Positions 1 through 11,948 of a DNA stretch of 64,000 nucleotides are shown here, piece after piece; within the stretch, counting starts at the first letter, position 1, and the number at the start of each line of letters is the position of its first letter. The notes beneath the pieces are model-generated. The model saw nothing but the letters and a program-made list of their open reading frames with translations, made no database searches and had not been told where the DNA came from. This DNA is from Mytilus trossulus (lineage: Eukaryota; Mollusca; Bivalvia; Mytilida; Mytilidae). Location: the NCBI RefSeq assembly GCF_036588685.1, contig NC_086380.1, forward strand, positions 31,142,474 through 31,206,473, given 5' to 3'. Both the position numbers and the translations under genes were made by a program.

Positions 1-489
1 TTAAAAAAATCTGAATGAAGCATCAACAGTTTTTCCCTATAACTGATTTGTATAAATTGACATATACCTAGTGTTGTTCAATTATGGTTGTTGTTATTTC
101 AATATGTTCGTTAGGAAAATTTAAATCATTTAACTGTCCTTGGTTTTCTTTTATAATATATTATTATTATTTAAAAATAGAAATGACATATAAATTTTGA
201 CATGTATTGAATTACGGAAGCGTTTTGTTCTAATTGTCTTCTATGGAGAATACATTCGTATTTAAAAACGAACATGTGTTCTGTACGTGATAACCTACCT
301 TATTAATAAGTATGTATTGTTGTAAAAACTATTGCATTGTAACCGATCAAGGAGAAACAAAACTTTACACAAAGGATTAACACTGACTATTTGAAATGTA
401 CTGATTTTTATCAATTCATATTTTAGTATAATTTCTATAGTAAAGAAAATAATATAACTTACTTTGAATAGATGACTGTTTGCTTATGC
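1..489. other. intergenic, nothing recognised
   Basis: AT-rich sequence with stop codons in all frames. No gene, repeat arm or RNA signal was seen. Confidence 0.5.
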
Positions 490-785
490 ATATAGATATA
501 AAAAGATGTGGTGTGAGTGCCAATCAGACAACTCTCAAGCTAAATAACAATTTTAAAAAAAGTAAACAATTATAGGTCAATGTACGGCCTTCAACACGGA
601 GCTTTTTCTCACACCGAACAACAAGCTATAAATGGCCCAAAAATTACTAGTGTTCAACCATTCAAACGAGAAAAACAACGCTCTAATCTATGTATAAAAA
701 CGAGAAACGAGAAAAACGTATAAATTTCATAAACAAACAACAACTACTGTACAACAGATTCCTGACTTATAACAGGTTGACAGAT
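490..785 (-). repeat. dispersed 3'-tail repeat of Penelope-like family
   Basis: On the - strand this reads as the last ~270 bp of the element ending near 56640: the parts equivalent to its taagtcaggaatc motif, its cgtttctcgttt motif, the gttcggtgtgagcc motif and the terminal cactcacaccacatctt motif come in the same order. It is cut at its 5' side and shares the common 3' end, as expected of a retrotransposed truncated copy. Confidence 0.7.
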
Positions 786-2835
786 GTCAAATATAAAAGT
801 AACTATGCAAATGGCATACAAGTGAGTAGTTTTCCTAGCTATAAAACCAAGCGTATTCCACCATTTTGTCTACACTTATACTTAAGGAAAAACCTGCACA
901 GGTCAGGAATACGACATATATGATTCAATCGTCTGTAATATTAACATATTATAGACGACATGCGTTCGAGGCGGTTGTTCGGATTAAGATTCAACAGTAA
1001 CGTTCAAGAATGAATTAAAAGATTTAAAACACTGATCATTCCTGTTGCTATTATCAAATTACTGTTAAACTACTATTAAATGTTAGATAATATTTCGTTA
1101 ATTGAACAACTGCTTGAATAAGGACTGTTTTTTTTTCAAAATGTGGAAAGTGGATAAACTGCAATCACAAATATTGATTAATTATTCATTTTTAATTATA
1201 AATAAAGGCATCAGAAGTATACGTGTGTTCAAAATTCATAAATCCATGGACGAAAAACTAAATCGGGGTAACAAACTTAACCGAGGGAAACGCATTAAAT
1301 ATAAGACGAGAACAACGACATACCACTAAAATGTAACACACACAGAAACGGACAGAGCATCAGATTAAATCCAACGAAAGTATAACTCAATTTCGACTAA
1401 ATTTCTTTCCAGGTTATCAACATGTTTCATAGCAGACATCTGTTTTTAATATAAAACACTGACATAAACCTAAAACATAATATAGGATACTATTTGTGCA
1501 TCGAAGCTTTCTAACGAATTAAGCGTTGACCAGCCGTTTTTGTATTTTTAAAGTTTGTTAATGCAAAACATATGAACATGCAAAATAACAAATACCGACT
1601 TCCAAAAAAAAATTCAAAAAGATATTTACTTTATCAAATTGCAAAATTTTAAACAAAACGCATCAAACGAATGGAGAAAAATTGTAATATTCCTGACCTC
1701 TTAAAGTCTTCCCCTAATGTAGAATCTGGTCAATATAGTCTCGCGTAATTTATCGTCATTTCTAAACATAAATTATTCTCAAACTACCGTTGGTAAAACG
1801 AAGTTGTTCAAGATATCAAGGTATGTGTTAGTGTATATAAACCATAAGCTACATGTTATCTGTTTAATGAATTATCATTATTATAAATTATATCAAAGAA
1901 GTTGTATTACAGCTCATTTGATTATAGAAAGTCAATACACTTTGATCATTTTGTTTTAAAATTTTTCAAAACAAATTTTACATTTCGAATTGTACCATAA
2001 TAATATTTATTTATGCTTTTCTCTGTTTTGGGTATTCTTGCATTTATTTTAACTTAACATGCTATATTCCCGTCTTTTAATGTTGTCTCCACAGCGGTGC
2101 ACTTAGCATTGCATTAAAGCGGGAGGTTGGACTAGCTACAAACTCAGATTCAACCAATCAATAGTTCAAATAAACACCCGGTTTTAAATCAGGAATAAGA
2201 CAGTTGCTATCGAAAAGTTCGTTTCTATGTTCAACATAAATGTATATTGCATTGTCGTTTTTATTTATTTTTTTGGCACTACAGTGTTCTGCTGTTTTGT
2301 TGTTTTCCTGTAATAGATGATGCGTTCCCTCAGTTTTCTCGATTTTTTTTACTTTTGAACAGCAATGTACTACTGAAGCCTTTAAATGGATTGGATTTAC
2401 TTGGAGCTCTTTTCTTTCAAAATATCCAAAATGAATAACTAACAGACTGACAAAAGGAGAACATACGTAAATGATCGGTCGTAAACATGTTAAAAGTGCA
2501 CAATTAAAATTTTATCATTAGGCTGATATTTTTACCTCCCCTGTAGATAATACATGTCGATTGATATTGCGCAATACAATAATTAACTATAAAACTGCAG
2601 AACAAAGAAACAACGAAGTCACGAAAAATATATAAAAACATTCATAAAGGAATTTTGAAATTTGTCTTTTTGACATCCCTTTTTAAAACACAAAGTGAAA
2701 ACGTTCATTATTTGAAGAATTAATCCAATGACTTATACTTCAGCAGATAATAAGCAGGTGTTAATGATAACATACATTCAGAAGCAGTTTGACTACATAG
2801 TTTGATTAAAATGTTATTTTATTTAAATTCGTGAA
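786..2835. other. intergenic, nothing recognised
   Basis: About 2 kb of AT-rich DNA. The short open frames (for example 1102-1329 and 2247-2438) have biased, low-complexity composition and no recognisable motif, so I do not call genes. Confidence 0.45.
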
Positions 2836-3020
2836 ATAAAAGAGGGACGAAAAATACCAGAGGACATTTATAAATCGAAAATAAACTGACAACCCCATTG
2901 TTAAAATGAAAATGATCTCATGACAAACCGACAATCAGTAGTACACATGACACAACATCGAAAACTAAAAAAATAGGGGTGGTCTGAGGTACTCGGGAAA
3001 TCCTGCTCCACATGTGGCTC
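2836..3020 (-). repeat. dispersed repeat family 2, partial copy
   Basis: It begins gagggacgaaaaataccaga and ends ctccacatgtgg. The reverse complement matches 4870-5065 and 10650-10850, and the same orientation recurs at 27525-27735. Only the terminal half of the ~400-bp family is present here. Confidence 0.7.
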
Positions 3021-3239
3021 TACATGTGGCTTCACATATGGCACCTTTCGTTGTTGATTTTAAACAAGAACATTTTTGGCGAAATTTGACACGTTTCAAT
3101 CAAAACTGCGCTTTGTTATTGCATGGCACAACTAATACATTAAAAATGGCGCCAAGGGACAGATACTTCAATTCACTTAGATTGTTGATTTATGTTAACA
3201 TAACAAGTATCTTTTCAGGTTATATACCTCAATACCCCC

Positions 3240-3440
3240 AGAACTTGCGAACACAGCAATGGTCTGGACCCCAGAGTGAAAGAGACGCAGAGGACGACCT
3301 AGAATAACATGGCGGCGCACAGCTGAGTCTGAGTTGGCAAATTTCCAACATACTTTGGGGAGCTGGAAGAAAACAGACAGATGTGGAGAAACTTCGTTGC
3401 TGCCCCATACGCAATGGGCGTAATGGGCAGTAAGTATGTA
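3240..3440 (+). pseudogene. LINE reverse-transcriptase C-terminal tail, 5'-truncated
   Basis: In the frame reading atggtctggaccccagag the sequence encodes VWTPE, a stop, then KRRRGRPRITWRRTAESEL and a later GSWKKTDR. This W-T-P-E ... G-R-P ... T-W-R-R-T ... E-L ... W pattern is the usual C-terminal tail of many animal LINE ORF2 proteins. It has two in-frame stops and no RT domain, so it is a dead 3' fragment. It ends in a short taagtatgtaagtaa run like the simple-repeat 3' ends of such elements. The clade cannot be set from the tail alone. Confidence 0.6.
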
Positions 3441-4639
3441 AGTAACCTCAATATATATATTGAAGGCGAACGTACATGGCTAGTTGCAAACAGATAAAAA
3501 GGTCAAATTCTATTAGGATTGATATAAAATATTGACGTGTGGTTAATTCAGTTAATAGACTTTCCCTTTTCGAATATAATTTGCGGCTTGTTTTTTGTGA
3601 TACTTTTACAGATTAAATATCCTTTTTGAAATTTATTTCAAAAGTAGCGTTATGAGCAAACTTGCATTAGTTGTGAACGATCGTTCTTTGCATAAAATAG
3701 TCAATCAGCAAAAAAATGTACTATCCATCAGACTAGCGATGCGTATTTTCAGCAGGGGTTAGAATGTATCTATTGTTTGTTTTATATAATTTTCTATGAA
3801 AAAAAACCTTCGTTTCTCGACTGGAAAGTATTCGTACGACATACAGCAACACACTTTGATATTCATTACATGCGGGGAAGGAAAACAAGTTTCATGTTTT
3901 AAACTGGATTATCTATCGTTAAAAATAAAAACGAAAAAGTAACGAGATAGATAAAAAGAAATGTATTTCCTGGAAATATAGCACCAATGGTTTGTTCTTT
4001 TTTGTTTGCCTTTGATTCTTTTTAGCTACGATAAATGTGTAAATGCTTCTATTAGGCGATACATTTTGTAGAAGTTGTGAAATTACCATTGCTTTTCATT
4101 TATCAGTCTTTGTTAAATTTAATCTTTTAAAAATACTTTTGCAAAGTTTATCTTTGTTCCAAATACAGAAATACTGGCCCGAGTTAAGTTTTATCCTGTT
4201 CAGTACATTTCATTGCATGTAAGACAATTTCAATCAATGGAATTTAACCAATCACATTTTTCATCTTTTGTTTTCGGTGTGCAAGCATAATTAACCATGT
4301 AAGCTATACAACAAGGTTCAATCCTTAAATATCTTGTACCAAGTTTAGCAAACGGTAGTTGTTACCAAAAAATGCGTTGTACTAATGTTGGCGATTGTTT
4401 TTGTTGCAACTCAGTGTTTCTGTTGATCCTTTGATTTTTTTTCAAATAGTTGATGTGTGTCTGTTTAACGAATTAGTCCTTGCTTAGTATATCTTTGACT
4501 ACTGAATTGGAATACGCCTATTTCCCTCATGTTTCAAACTAGACAAAACAAAACAACTCTATCAACAAAACTACACAAATTACATTTATTAATTGTATCG
4601 CCTGCCATTGTGTAACATAATATCGTTAAACTCCGTCGC
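3441..4639. other. intergenic, nothing recognised
   Basis: AT-rich sequence without a supported gene, hairpin or dispersed repeat. Confidence 0.45.
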
Positions 4640-5065
4640 ACCAGATTTATTACATTCATATGGACTCTTTTTATAAATCACCCCTCCGTAAACTTCACGG
4701 ACGCCATTATGAGCTGGTTGACCGTTATGGAATAACCGTTTCACAATTGATATCGGATATGTTCCTTACGTCGTAACTACAATCCTCTTACCTTTCATGG
4801 ATGTGACCTACCAAATTACACTATTTACCGGATTGTTAATCACATAAGCAACACGACTGGTGCCACATGTGGAGCATGATATGCTTACCCTTCAGTAGCA
4901 CCTGGTATCACCCCTAGTTTTTGATTGGGTTCGTGTTGTTTATTCTTTAGTTTTCTATGTTGTGTCATATATACTTTTTCATTATTAGCCATGGCGTTGT
5001 CAGTTTGTTTTAGATATATGAGTTTGACTGTCCCTTTAGTATCTTTCGTCCCTCTTTCATAGCTG
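4640..5065 (+). repeat. dispersed repeat family 2, long copy
   Basis: It shares with 10465-10850 a string of blocks: acggacgccat, gttgaccgttatggaataac, a ggatatgttcct block, the ccacatgtgg-like centre, ttctatgttgtgtcat, agccatggcgttgtcag and the end tttcgtccctctt. An inverted copy is at 27525-27920. No coding capacity was seen, so it is probably non-autonomous. Confidence 0.7.
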
Positions 5066-5410
5066 CAGTTTACCTCCGAAGAAGGGTTTTCTCGCTCTGA
5101 TGAAGTTCATTAGGGACCTTTGGCCATTTTCTAGTCTTTGGTGGAATCGTTTTCTATTTGACATATTTACTTTATTTCCCTATTCCGATTCTCAATTTAT
5201 TAATAAATATAAAAAAAATTAAAGATGTTATCACAGTATCATATGTTTTATTCATGCATTACCTAAAACAAACGTATGAGGCAAGTTTTGATTTCTAAGC
5301 TAAAATTAAAACTTTAAAAAGTCAAAATGCAAAGTGGAAGAATAACCGTCACAAATCTAAAATTAAAACTTGAAGAAACAAATATCGGCTAGACCTTGTT
5401 AATCGAGTTC

Positions 5411-5426
5411 TTATAAAGGTAACTTT
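5411..5426. repeat. target site duplication, left copy of LINE
   Basis: ttataaaggtaacttt is repeated exactly at 10071-10086, on the far side of the LINE. It is followed by a run of T, the poly(A) tail of the - strand element. Confidence 0.8.
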
Positions 5427-8400
5427 TTTTTTTTGTAATTATTTTATTTTTGATGATGAAACATGTGAAATTACATACTACAGTATTCGATACACATTTT
5501 AAAAATAAAGTAATACTTGATAAATCAATTAAGTCATATGGATATAATAAGATATAGATATAAATATTACAAAAAGATTTTGTTAATTAATCAACTAAAT
5601 TAAATAAAAGCTGCTTCTAAAAAATGCCATTTCTGATCCATTTTTACTTTTTGTACAGGGGTTAAGAAACATACAGAGTACTTTTTTATATTAATCCAAT
5701 ATTTTAAATATTCTACCACACCACATTTTGTGGGGAATATGTTCTTACATCTACATTTGTATATATAATATTTGAAATATAACAAAATATTGTTAACTAT
5801 TTTACTGTTGATAAAATCCTCAGACACACCTAAAATGACTTCTTTAGCACTGAAAGGCAGGAGAATGCCATAATTGTGATACATTACATTTCCAAAAAAT
5901 GTGAAAAATATTTTCTTTAATTTCTGAACAAAAAAGTACAAAGTTCAGTTTCTTTTAATTTACATTTCAATAAAAATGAATTACATGGTAGAATCCTATG
6001 AACAATCTTAAATTGGAAGTTTTGCAAAAAAGAGTTTCTGGTTATGATGAAGGGCATGGAATAAATAGCATTCCAATCCTCAATCTACATATCTAAATCT
6101 CTATCCCATTTTTCACGGGAAGATAAAGATAACACTTTATTATCCTCCAAAAATAATGTATAGAAAAATTTACAAGATTTTGGTTCCTTTTTAACTTTAT
6201 CTAATAATTTATTTTTAATAATTTCCAGTTTTGAACTGACATAAGATCATTAATGAAGAATATACTATTTTTAACATATTTGAACCTCAAAATCATCTTG
6301 CCATCTATTTTGATGTTTGGATTCAGCCATATGGACTGGGTCAAAATTTCAGTATTGTTTTCAGCTTTAAGCTTATTTTTTAACTTGGAAAAATTTACCA
6401 GGATATCATGCCAAAATGGATTAACTTTTTCTGCTAAATAAAGTAAACCTTCCTAACTTAAGTGTAAAATCTTGTCCCCCCCAAATTTTTGTATATAACC
6501 AAGTAGCAAGACTTTCCAAGGAGAGTAGTTTTGGGGATCTCATAATTTATACAGCCAAGACATTTTTACACTATAGCAAAAATAATAAATATTGGGCATC
6601 TTAAGACCACCATTACAATGTTCGGACATTATCACTACCCTTTTCACTTTATAAGGTTTACCTTTCCATAAAAAGTAAAAAAATATATTCTGAATCTCCC
6701 TCAAAACCCCTTCTGGGGGGTTAGGAAGGACAGTCAGAACTTGGACCAAAATGGGAAGTGCTAAAGTCTTAATAACTACAACCCTCCCAATATATGTCAG
6801 TTCTCTATAAGTCCAAGTATTGAGTAATGACTTGATACTGTTTATTTTGGCTGTAAAATTACATAGAGTTTTATCCATTTTAGCAAGTTCAAACCATATA
6901 CCTAGTAGTTTAAACCTCCCAGAATGGTTCCAAACAAGATTTTTTTCTGGCAAAAGTTTTTCCATACTACCCTTTTTTGACCCAATCCATACGGCTTCGG
7001 TTTTGTCATCATTACACTTAAGTCTAGCACATTCTGAACATTTATCAAACAAGTATAAACACTGATTTAGGGATTTGTGGTTACCACCCAGGACTACGGA
7101 AGAATCATCAGCGTATTGACTCAACAGAAATTCAGAGTCATTAATTGTTACACCTGCAACCGCAGGGTCATTTTTAATAGCTGCACTTAGTAATTCTAGC
7201 ACTAAAATAAATAGGTAAGGACACAGAGGATCCCCTTGACGGACCCCCCTTTTTAATGAAAAAAAAATCTGAAATATAACCATTATTCAACACAGCACTT
7301 GAAGCATCACAGTAGCAAGCCTTAATCCAATTTATAAATGTATGGTCAAATCCATAAAACTGCAAAGCCTCATATATGAAAGACCATTCGACTGTGTCAA
7401 AAGCTTTTTCAAAATCGACTAAAAGTAAAAGTCCAGGAATGTCGTCTTCTTCCATCTTTTCCATTAGATCATAAATTAATCTAGTACATTCGCCAATATA
7501 CCTACCTTTAAGAAAACCTTTTTGTGTTTGACTAATTATATTTACCAAGACCTTTTTAAAATCTATTTGCTAGACTGGCTGTAGCTATCTTATAGTCTAC
7601 ACACATCAGTGTGATAGATCGCCAGTTCTTAAGATAAAACTTTGACTTACCCTCCTTTGGTATACAGGTAATGAGTCCCTGTCTTTGAGTGATAGAGAAC
7701 TTTCCATACTCTAAAGCCTCATTTAAACATCTTACTAGTGGAAATTTAATATCATTCTAGAAAATTCACAGTGAATCCATCTATACCAGGTGATTTAGAG
7801 TTCTTCATATGTTTAAGAGAAGACAGACATTCCTGTACTGATAAAGGTCCTTCACATGATTTCACCTCTTCCTCAATAGGTTTTGTAATAAAAGGATTGT
7901 CATGCTGAAGAAATGTGTTCCTGTGAGTCTCAAGTAACAATGGGTTAGAACTAGTATACAATTTTTTATAAAATTGTTTTTGTTCATTTCTAATAATACA
8001 TGGATCTGTTATCTCAGATTCGTCCTCCAAAATAAGTTTTGGAATAATTTTTTCTGTATAATGTTTTTTTTCCAAATTACAAAAATAGTTACTTCCTTTT
8101 TCCCCCTCTACTTGCCATCTTGCCTTTGCTCTTGTAATTATCCCTTTAACATGTTTTTCTCTTATTACTTTTAATTCTAGTTCCAATCCTTCCCTTTCTT
8201 GTTGTACTGATGGGAAGTTATTCTCTATGAGTTTTTTATCTAATAATGATATCTTGTATAATAATTCTTTTTCTTTATTATTTTGTTATTCTTCCGGAAA
8301 GACGAAAATGAGATTGCATATCCACGAACTTTCAATTTAATCATATCCCATAAAAGCTGATAGCTTATATTAAACTGTTTGTCCTCTGTCTCAATATCAA

Positions 8401-10070
8401 TAGATGGATCAGACTCATATTCTTCAATGACAGTTTTGATATCCCCTTTAACTTTTTCAATAAACTCAGTTTCCTTCAAAAGACTGTTATTAAATTTCCA
8501 TGTTCCCTTCCCTCTAATCTGGCTTGAAAAAATTAAATCAATAAGTACTGGAGAATGATCCGATCTATAACTAATTCCTATATCTGATGAAATTACAAAT
8601 GCTTCTATATCAGAGGTATTCATGAAGTAGTCCAAACGACTTTGTTTGCGATTTGGACCCCTCCATGAGTACCTCTTTTCAAAAGGGTGTTGCAGGCGCC
8701 ATATATCTAATAAATCAAGGTCATGCATAACCTCATGTATCTTAGCTTTTGACTGGGGGTTATTTTCATTTCTATAATATAATGTGTCCATCTCATAATC
8801 TTGAACAATATTCCAATCACCCACGACTACAATTGATGAGTTGCCAAAGTGGGATATTTTGTTTTTTATGTTGTCAAAAAAGGCTGGTTCATCATTATTC
8901 GGTCCATATATTGCTGCCAAAGTTATACGATAGTCCTGAATGGTGATATCTAATATAACAAAATTACCAGACAAGTCTATGGTTTCTCCATGGATTTTAA
9001 ATTCAAAAGTATTTCTGAAAAGAACAGCTACCCCTCTTCTTTTACTAGAAAAAGAACTAAATTTCCCCACATATCCCTATTCATGCAGCCATTGTTTTTC
9101 TTTTTCAGATGTGCTATGGGTGTCTACTGATATGGTTATATCATATAAGTCCTTATGTTTTGTAAATATATCAATTCTTTTAACTGTTTCTGATAAACCC
9201 CTGCAGTTTACACTACCAATAGTTATAGTCGACATAATACATCAAGTGGTTAAACAAGAATAGCTTAAATAATAATAAATATAAATATATATAACCCCAA
9301 TATATCCAAACAGAATCAACAAACCATACACATGTGCATCTATACGTAAAAGTGTTTTCCCAATGTTTCAATTTTTTACTTAGAGTTACCCCCAACCCCC
9401 CCAAAAAAAGTGTCGAGAGCATCATAGTATAAATAAAATGAGCAAATATTTTTGTGCTAAAGTAAAACTGAAAGATGTATCAAAAAGTTCTGTGAAAATT
9501 CATTTGTACCTCAATTTGCACGTTTTAATTTTTAATTTGTGTATTGTTCCTTTTTAAGATATACAAATTCTCAGACAATGTATACCAAAGAATAGCATAT
9601 ATAATAATAAAAGTCAACATGCTAATTTATAATCCCCATGCTAAATAAAAGAAAGTAAAGTAACGAAAAAAAGAAACAAAAAAAAACATAATAACAACAA
9701 AGCATTTTTTTCAACACAGGTACATGCAATAATACAATTGAAGAAAAAAAAGAAAAAAAACCACATACAAATATACACATACATATGCCATAAACATGCA
9801 CCTTTAAATCCTGATACACGAAACAACCATCTTTATATACAATTGAATTACAATTGCTGACCCCATCTTAACTGTACATGTACATGCATCTCTCATCAGT
9901 TCATTTCAGTGTTACATGTATATTGTATTTATCCAGAGTGAAGCTAACACTTAAACATTTATTGTATGATAAAATGTATTGACAAGGGTTTCATTTAATA
10001 AGTGTTTGTTTATCAATCTCACGATTATGTGCAGAGATTCCTCTGAAGTAGTACTAGGACAAATTCACAG
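5427..10070 (-). mobile_element. L1/Tx1-type LINE, whole insertion
   Basis: The insertion is bounded by a 16-bp target duplication. Its 3' end, on the left, carries a T run on the + strand (a poly(A) tail on the element strand). It contains one degraded ORF2 with APE-type endonuclease and reverse transcriptase. About 835 bp lie between the ORF2 start (9235) and the right TSD, with no recognisable ORF1, so the copy is either 5'-truncated or lacks ORF1. The clean TSD dates it as one intact, if mutated, target-primed insertion. Assignment to L1/Tx1 rests on the protein motifs, not on a search. Confidence 0.8.
5600..9235 (-). pseudogene. LINE ORF2: APE endonuclease + reverse transcriptase, broken
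   Basis: The start at 9235 (MSTITIGSVNCRGL) opens an APE endonuclease. An in-frame TAG lies near 9077; the frame then continues through AAIYGPNN, VVVGDWN, SRLDYFMN and SDHSPV to 8240. RT follows in pieces: SKSPGIDGF (8186-7752), QKGFLKGRYI and LVDFEKAFDTVEW (7548-7174), then after a frameshift RQGDPLCPYLF and SQYADDSSV (7283-6540, YADD catalytic motif), with FLWKGKP in the thumb/connection region. A C-terminal segment (YYIYKCR...WINIKKY) lies at 5941-5600. Several frameshifts and stops make it inactive. The motif set fits the L1/Tx1 group rather than CR1/L2. It probably drove its own mobilisation when intact. Confidence 0.85.
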
Positions 10071-10086
10071 TTATAAAGGTAACTTT
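10071..10086. repeat. target site duplication, right copy of LINE
   Basis: Exact copy of 5411-5426, marking the 5' junction of the - strand LINE. Confidence 0.8.
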
Positions 10087-10464
10087 ATGCAAAGGGTAAT
10101 TCATCTTTTTTTTCAATATTACTAAGATAACTTCACATTACCTGATCAATGAATGTTAAATACACGCATACATTAGTGTCATAAAGGGTAAGTGTGTGAC
10201 GAACGGAAAGACAGACCAGGGGTTAAGTTATAAGTACTCCTCGAGTTTTGTTGGAGAGAGGATAAAACACATTGGAATAATAAATGTTATTTTACTGGAT
10301 GACAATAGGGCTCAAAGGTCCGATTGATCTACATACAGGGTATATATATCCCAATTGATACGATATCCCCATGCTTTATTTCCTATCATGATTCTCTTGA
10401 TAGATGGTTGCTGCTCACCAGAAATCTTTTAAATCTAGAGTAACAAATGGTGATGTTGAAATCA
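10087..10464. other. intergenic, nothing recognised
   Basis: No gene or recognisable repeat was seen in this short stretch between the LINE and a family 2 copy. Confidence 0.4.
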
Positions 10465-10850
10465 TCCTTTCGTATATGTTACGGACGCCATCAAGAGTTT
10501 GTTGACCTGTATGGAATAACCGTTTAACAGATGAGTTCGGATATGTTCCTCAAGTCGTGACTGACTACAATCCTCTTCCCTTTTGACTTACCAAATAAGG
10601 CTATTCACCGGATTTGTTATAACATGAGCCACACAACGGATGCAACATATGAACCAAGATCTCTTTACCTTTCAGAAGCACATGAGATCACCCGTAGTTT
10701 TTGGTGGGGTTTGTATTGCTTTTTCTTTAGTTCTCTATGTTGTGTCATGTGTAATTTTGTTTGTCTTTTTTATTTTTAGCCATGGTGCTGTCAGTTAATT
10801 TTGATTTATAAGTTTGACCGTCCCTCTGGCATCTTTTGTCCCGCTTGAAT
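10465..10850 (+). repeat. dispersed repeat family 2, long copy
   Basis: Same block order as 4640-5065, including gttacggacgccat, tatggaataaccgttt, ttctatgttgtgtcatgt, agccatggtgctgtcag and a tttgtcccgctt end. It is inverted relative to 27525-27920. Confidence 0.7.
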
Positions 10851-11480
10851 TACATCAATGAAAGCCAGTTATAGGGTATACATCAAATATGTTTTGGTAT
10901 CAGATTGTAGCTACGGGGAACTATGTCAACTGAATCTAAGATTGTCAAATGTCAACTGAAGCAAAGTTTCTATTGATCATTCTTTACATGTCGTTCAAAC
11001 TTTTTATTTCTAAAATCAAAATTATTAGAAAAGCTTATACGATTATTCAATATAGACATATGATTATGATAAATACAATTAAAAATTATGGATACCTTTT
11101 TGAAGTCTTGTTACAGATGAACAGGGGTGGGGTATTATTTTCAGTTTTCTTATTTCTATCTATTTTTTTGCTGTGTTTACTACCAGTGTGCACATTTAAA
11201 TTAAATATAACGCCAATCACTGGCTGCTGGTGTGTGACAGGTTCATATATAATATAGTTAGGTCATATATTTCGTAAGCGCTGAATCCTCCTCTTGAACT
11301 CGGACAGTGGTAAAAGTTGTAACAGTACATCATAAGTACATACTATAAAAATCAGTTGAAAATAGCATTACTAATTATATTAACAGAAAAATATCAAAAA
11401 AGACAATAGCCACAAAGTACCAATATCAGAATAGTTACAGTTACTGAAAGCTAAAAGTAAATAACAACGGCTTCCAAGAG
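10851..11480. other. intergenic, nothing recognised
   Basis: AT-rich. A 102-codon open frame at 10949-11257 is hydrophobic and compositionally biased, with no motif, so I do not call it. Confidence 0.4.
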
Positions 11481-11940
11481 TATGATTGGACATTGGTTTA
11501 ATTGATTATCAATCTGAGATAATAGATTAGCAATTTGAGATCATGGATTGTCAATCTTATAACAAAGATATAAAAAAAATCTGAGGTCACGGATAACCAA
11601 TTCGAGGTCAAATACAATTAATATCAATAATTTTATATATGTGTGTCCTTTTTGGCTTTCTTAAATATACGACTAAACCATTTTACCTTATTATAAAAAA
11701 GATGTTAAAACAAGATGAATTATTCACTAATATTAGTTTATCTATGAATTTATATATTTCAACCTTTCCTGGTTCTTCAAAAAAAGAAATTGATCTTCTA
11801 ATACGTACTGTAATAGATGCAATGCTAATATCTATCTCAGCGGTATTAAACACCATATTAGGGACATCAATTCATTGTACGTTTTATTTCGATCCTTGGT
11901 TGTCTCCATTAGAAAATAGGGTCCAAAACTTCAATGAAAG
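11481..11940 (+). repeat. dispersed repeat, direct copy of 15537-15995
   Basis: Shared blocks include gattatcaatctgagataat, gagatcatggattgtcaat, cggataaccaat-type sequence, aaaagatgttaaaacaagat and aattattc. The two copies are in the same orientation about 4 kb apart and clearly diverged. A 104-codon open frame here (11639-11953) is not maintained in the other copy. Confidence 0.6.
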
Positions 11941-11948
11941 TCTCTTAA

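Noticed and set aside
9236-9850. LINE ORF1 upstream of ORF2
   Set aside because: Open frames here are short, overlapping and of A/T-run composition, with no coiled-coil or RRM-like sequence.
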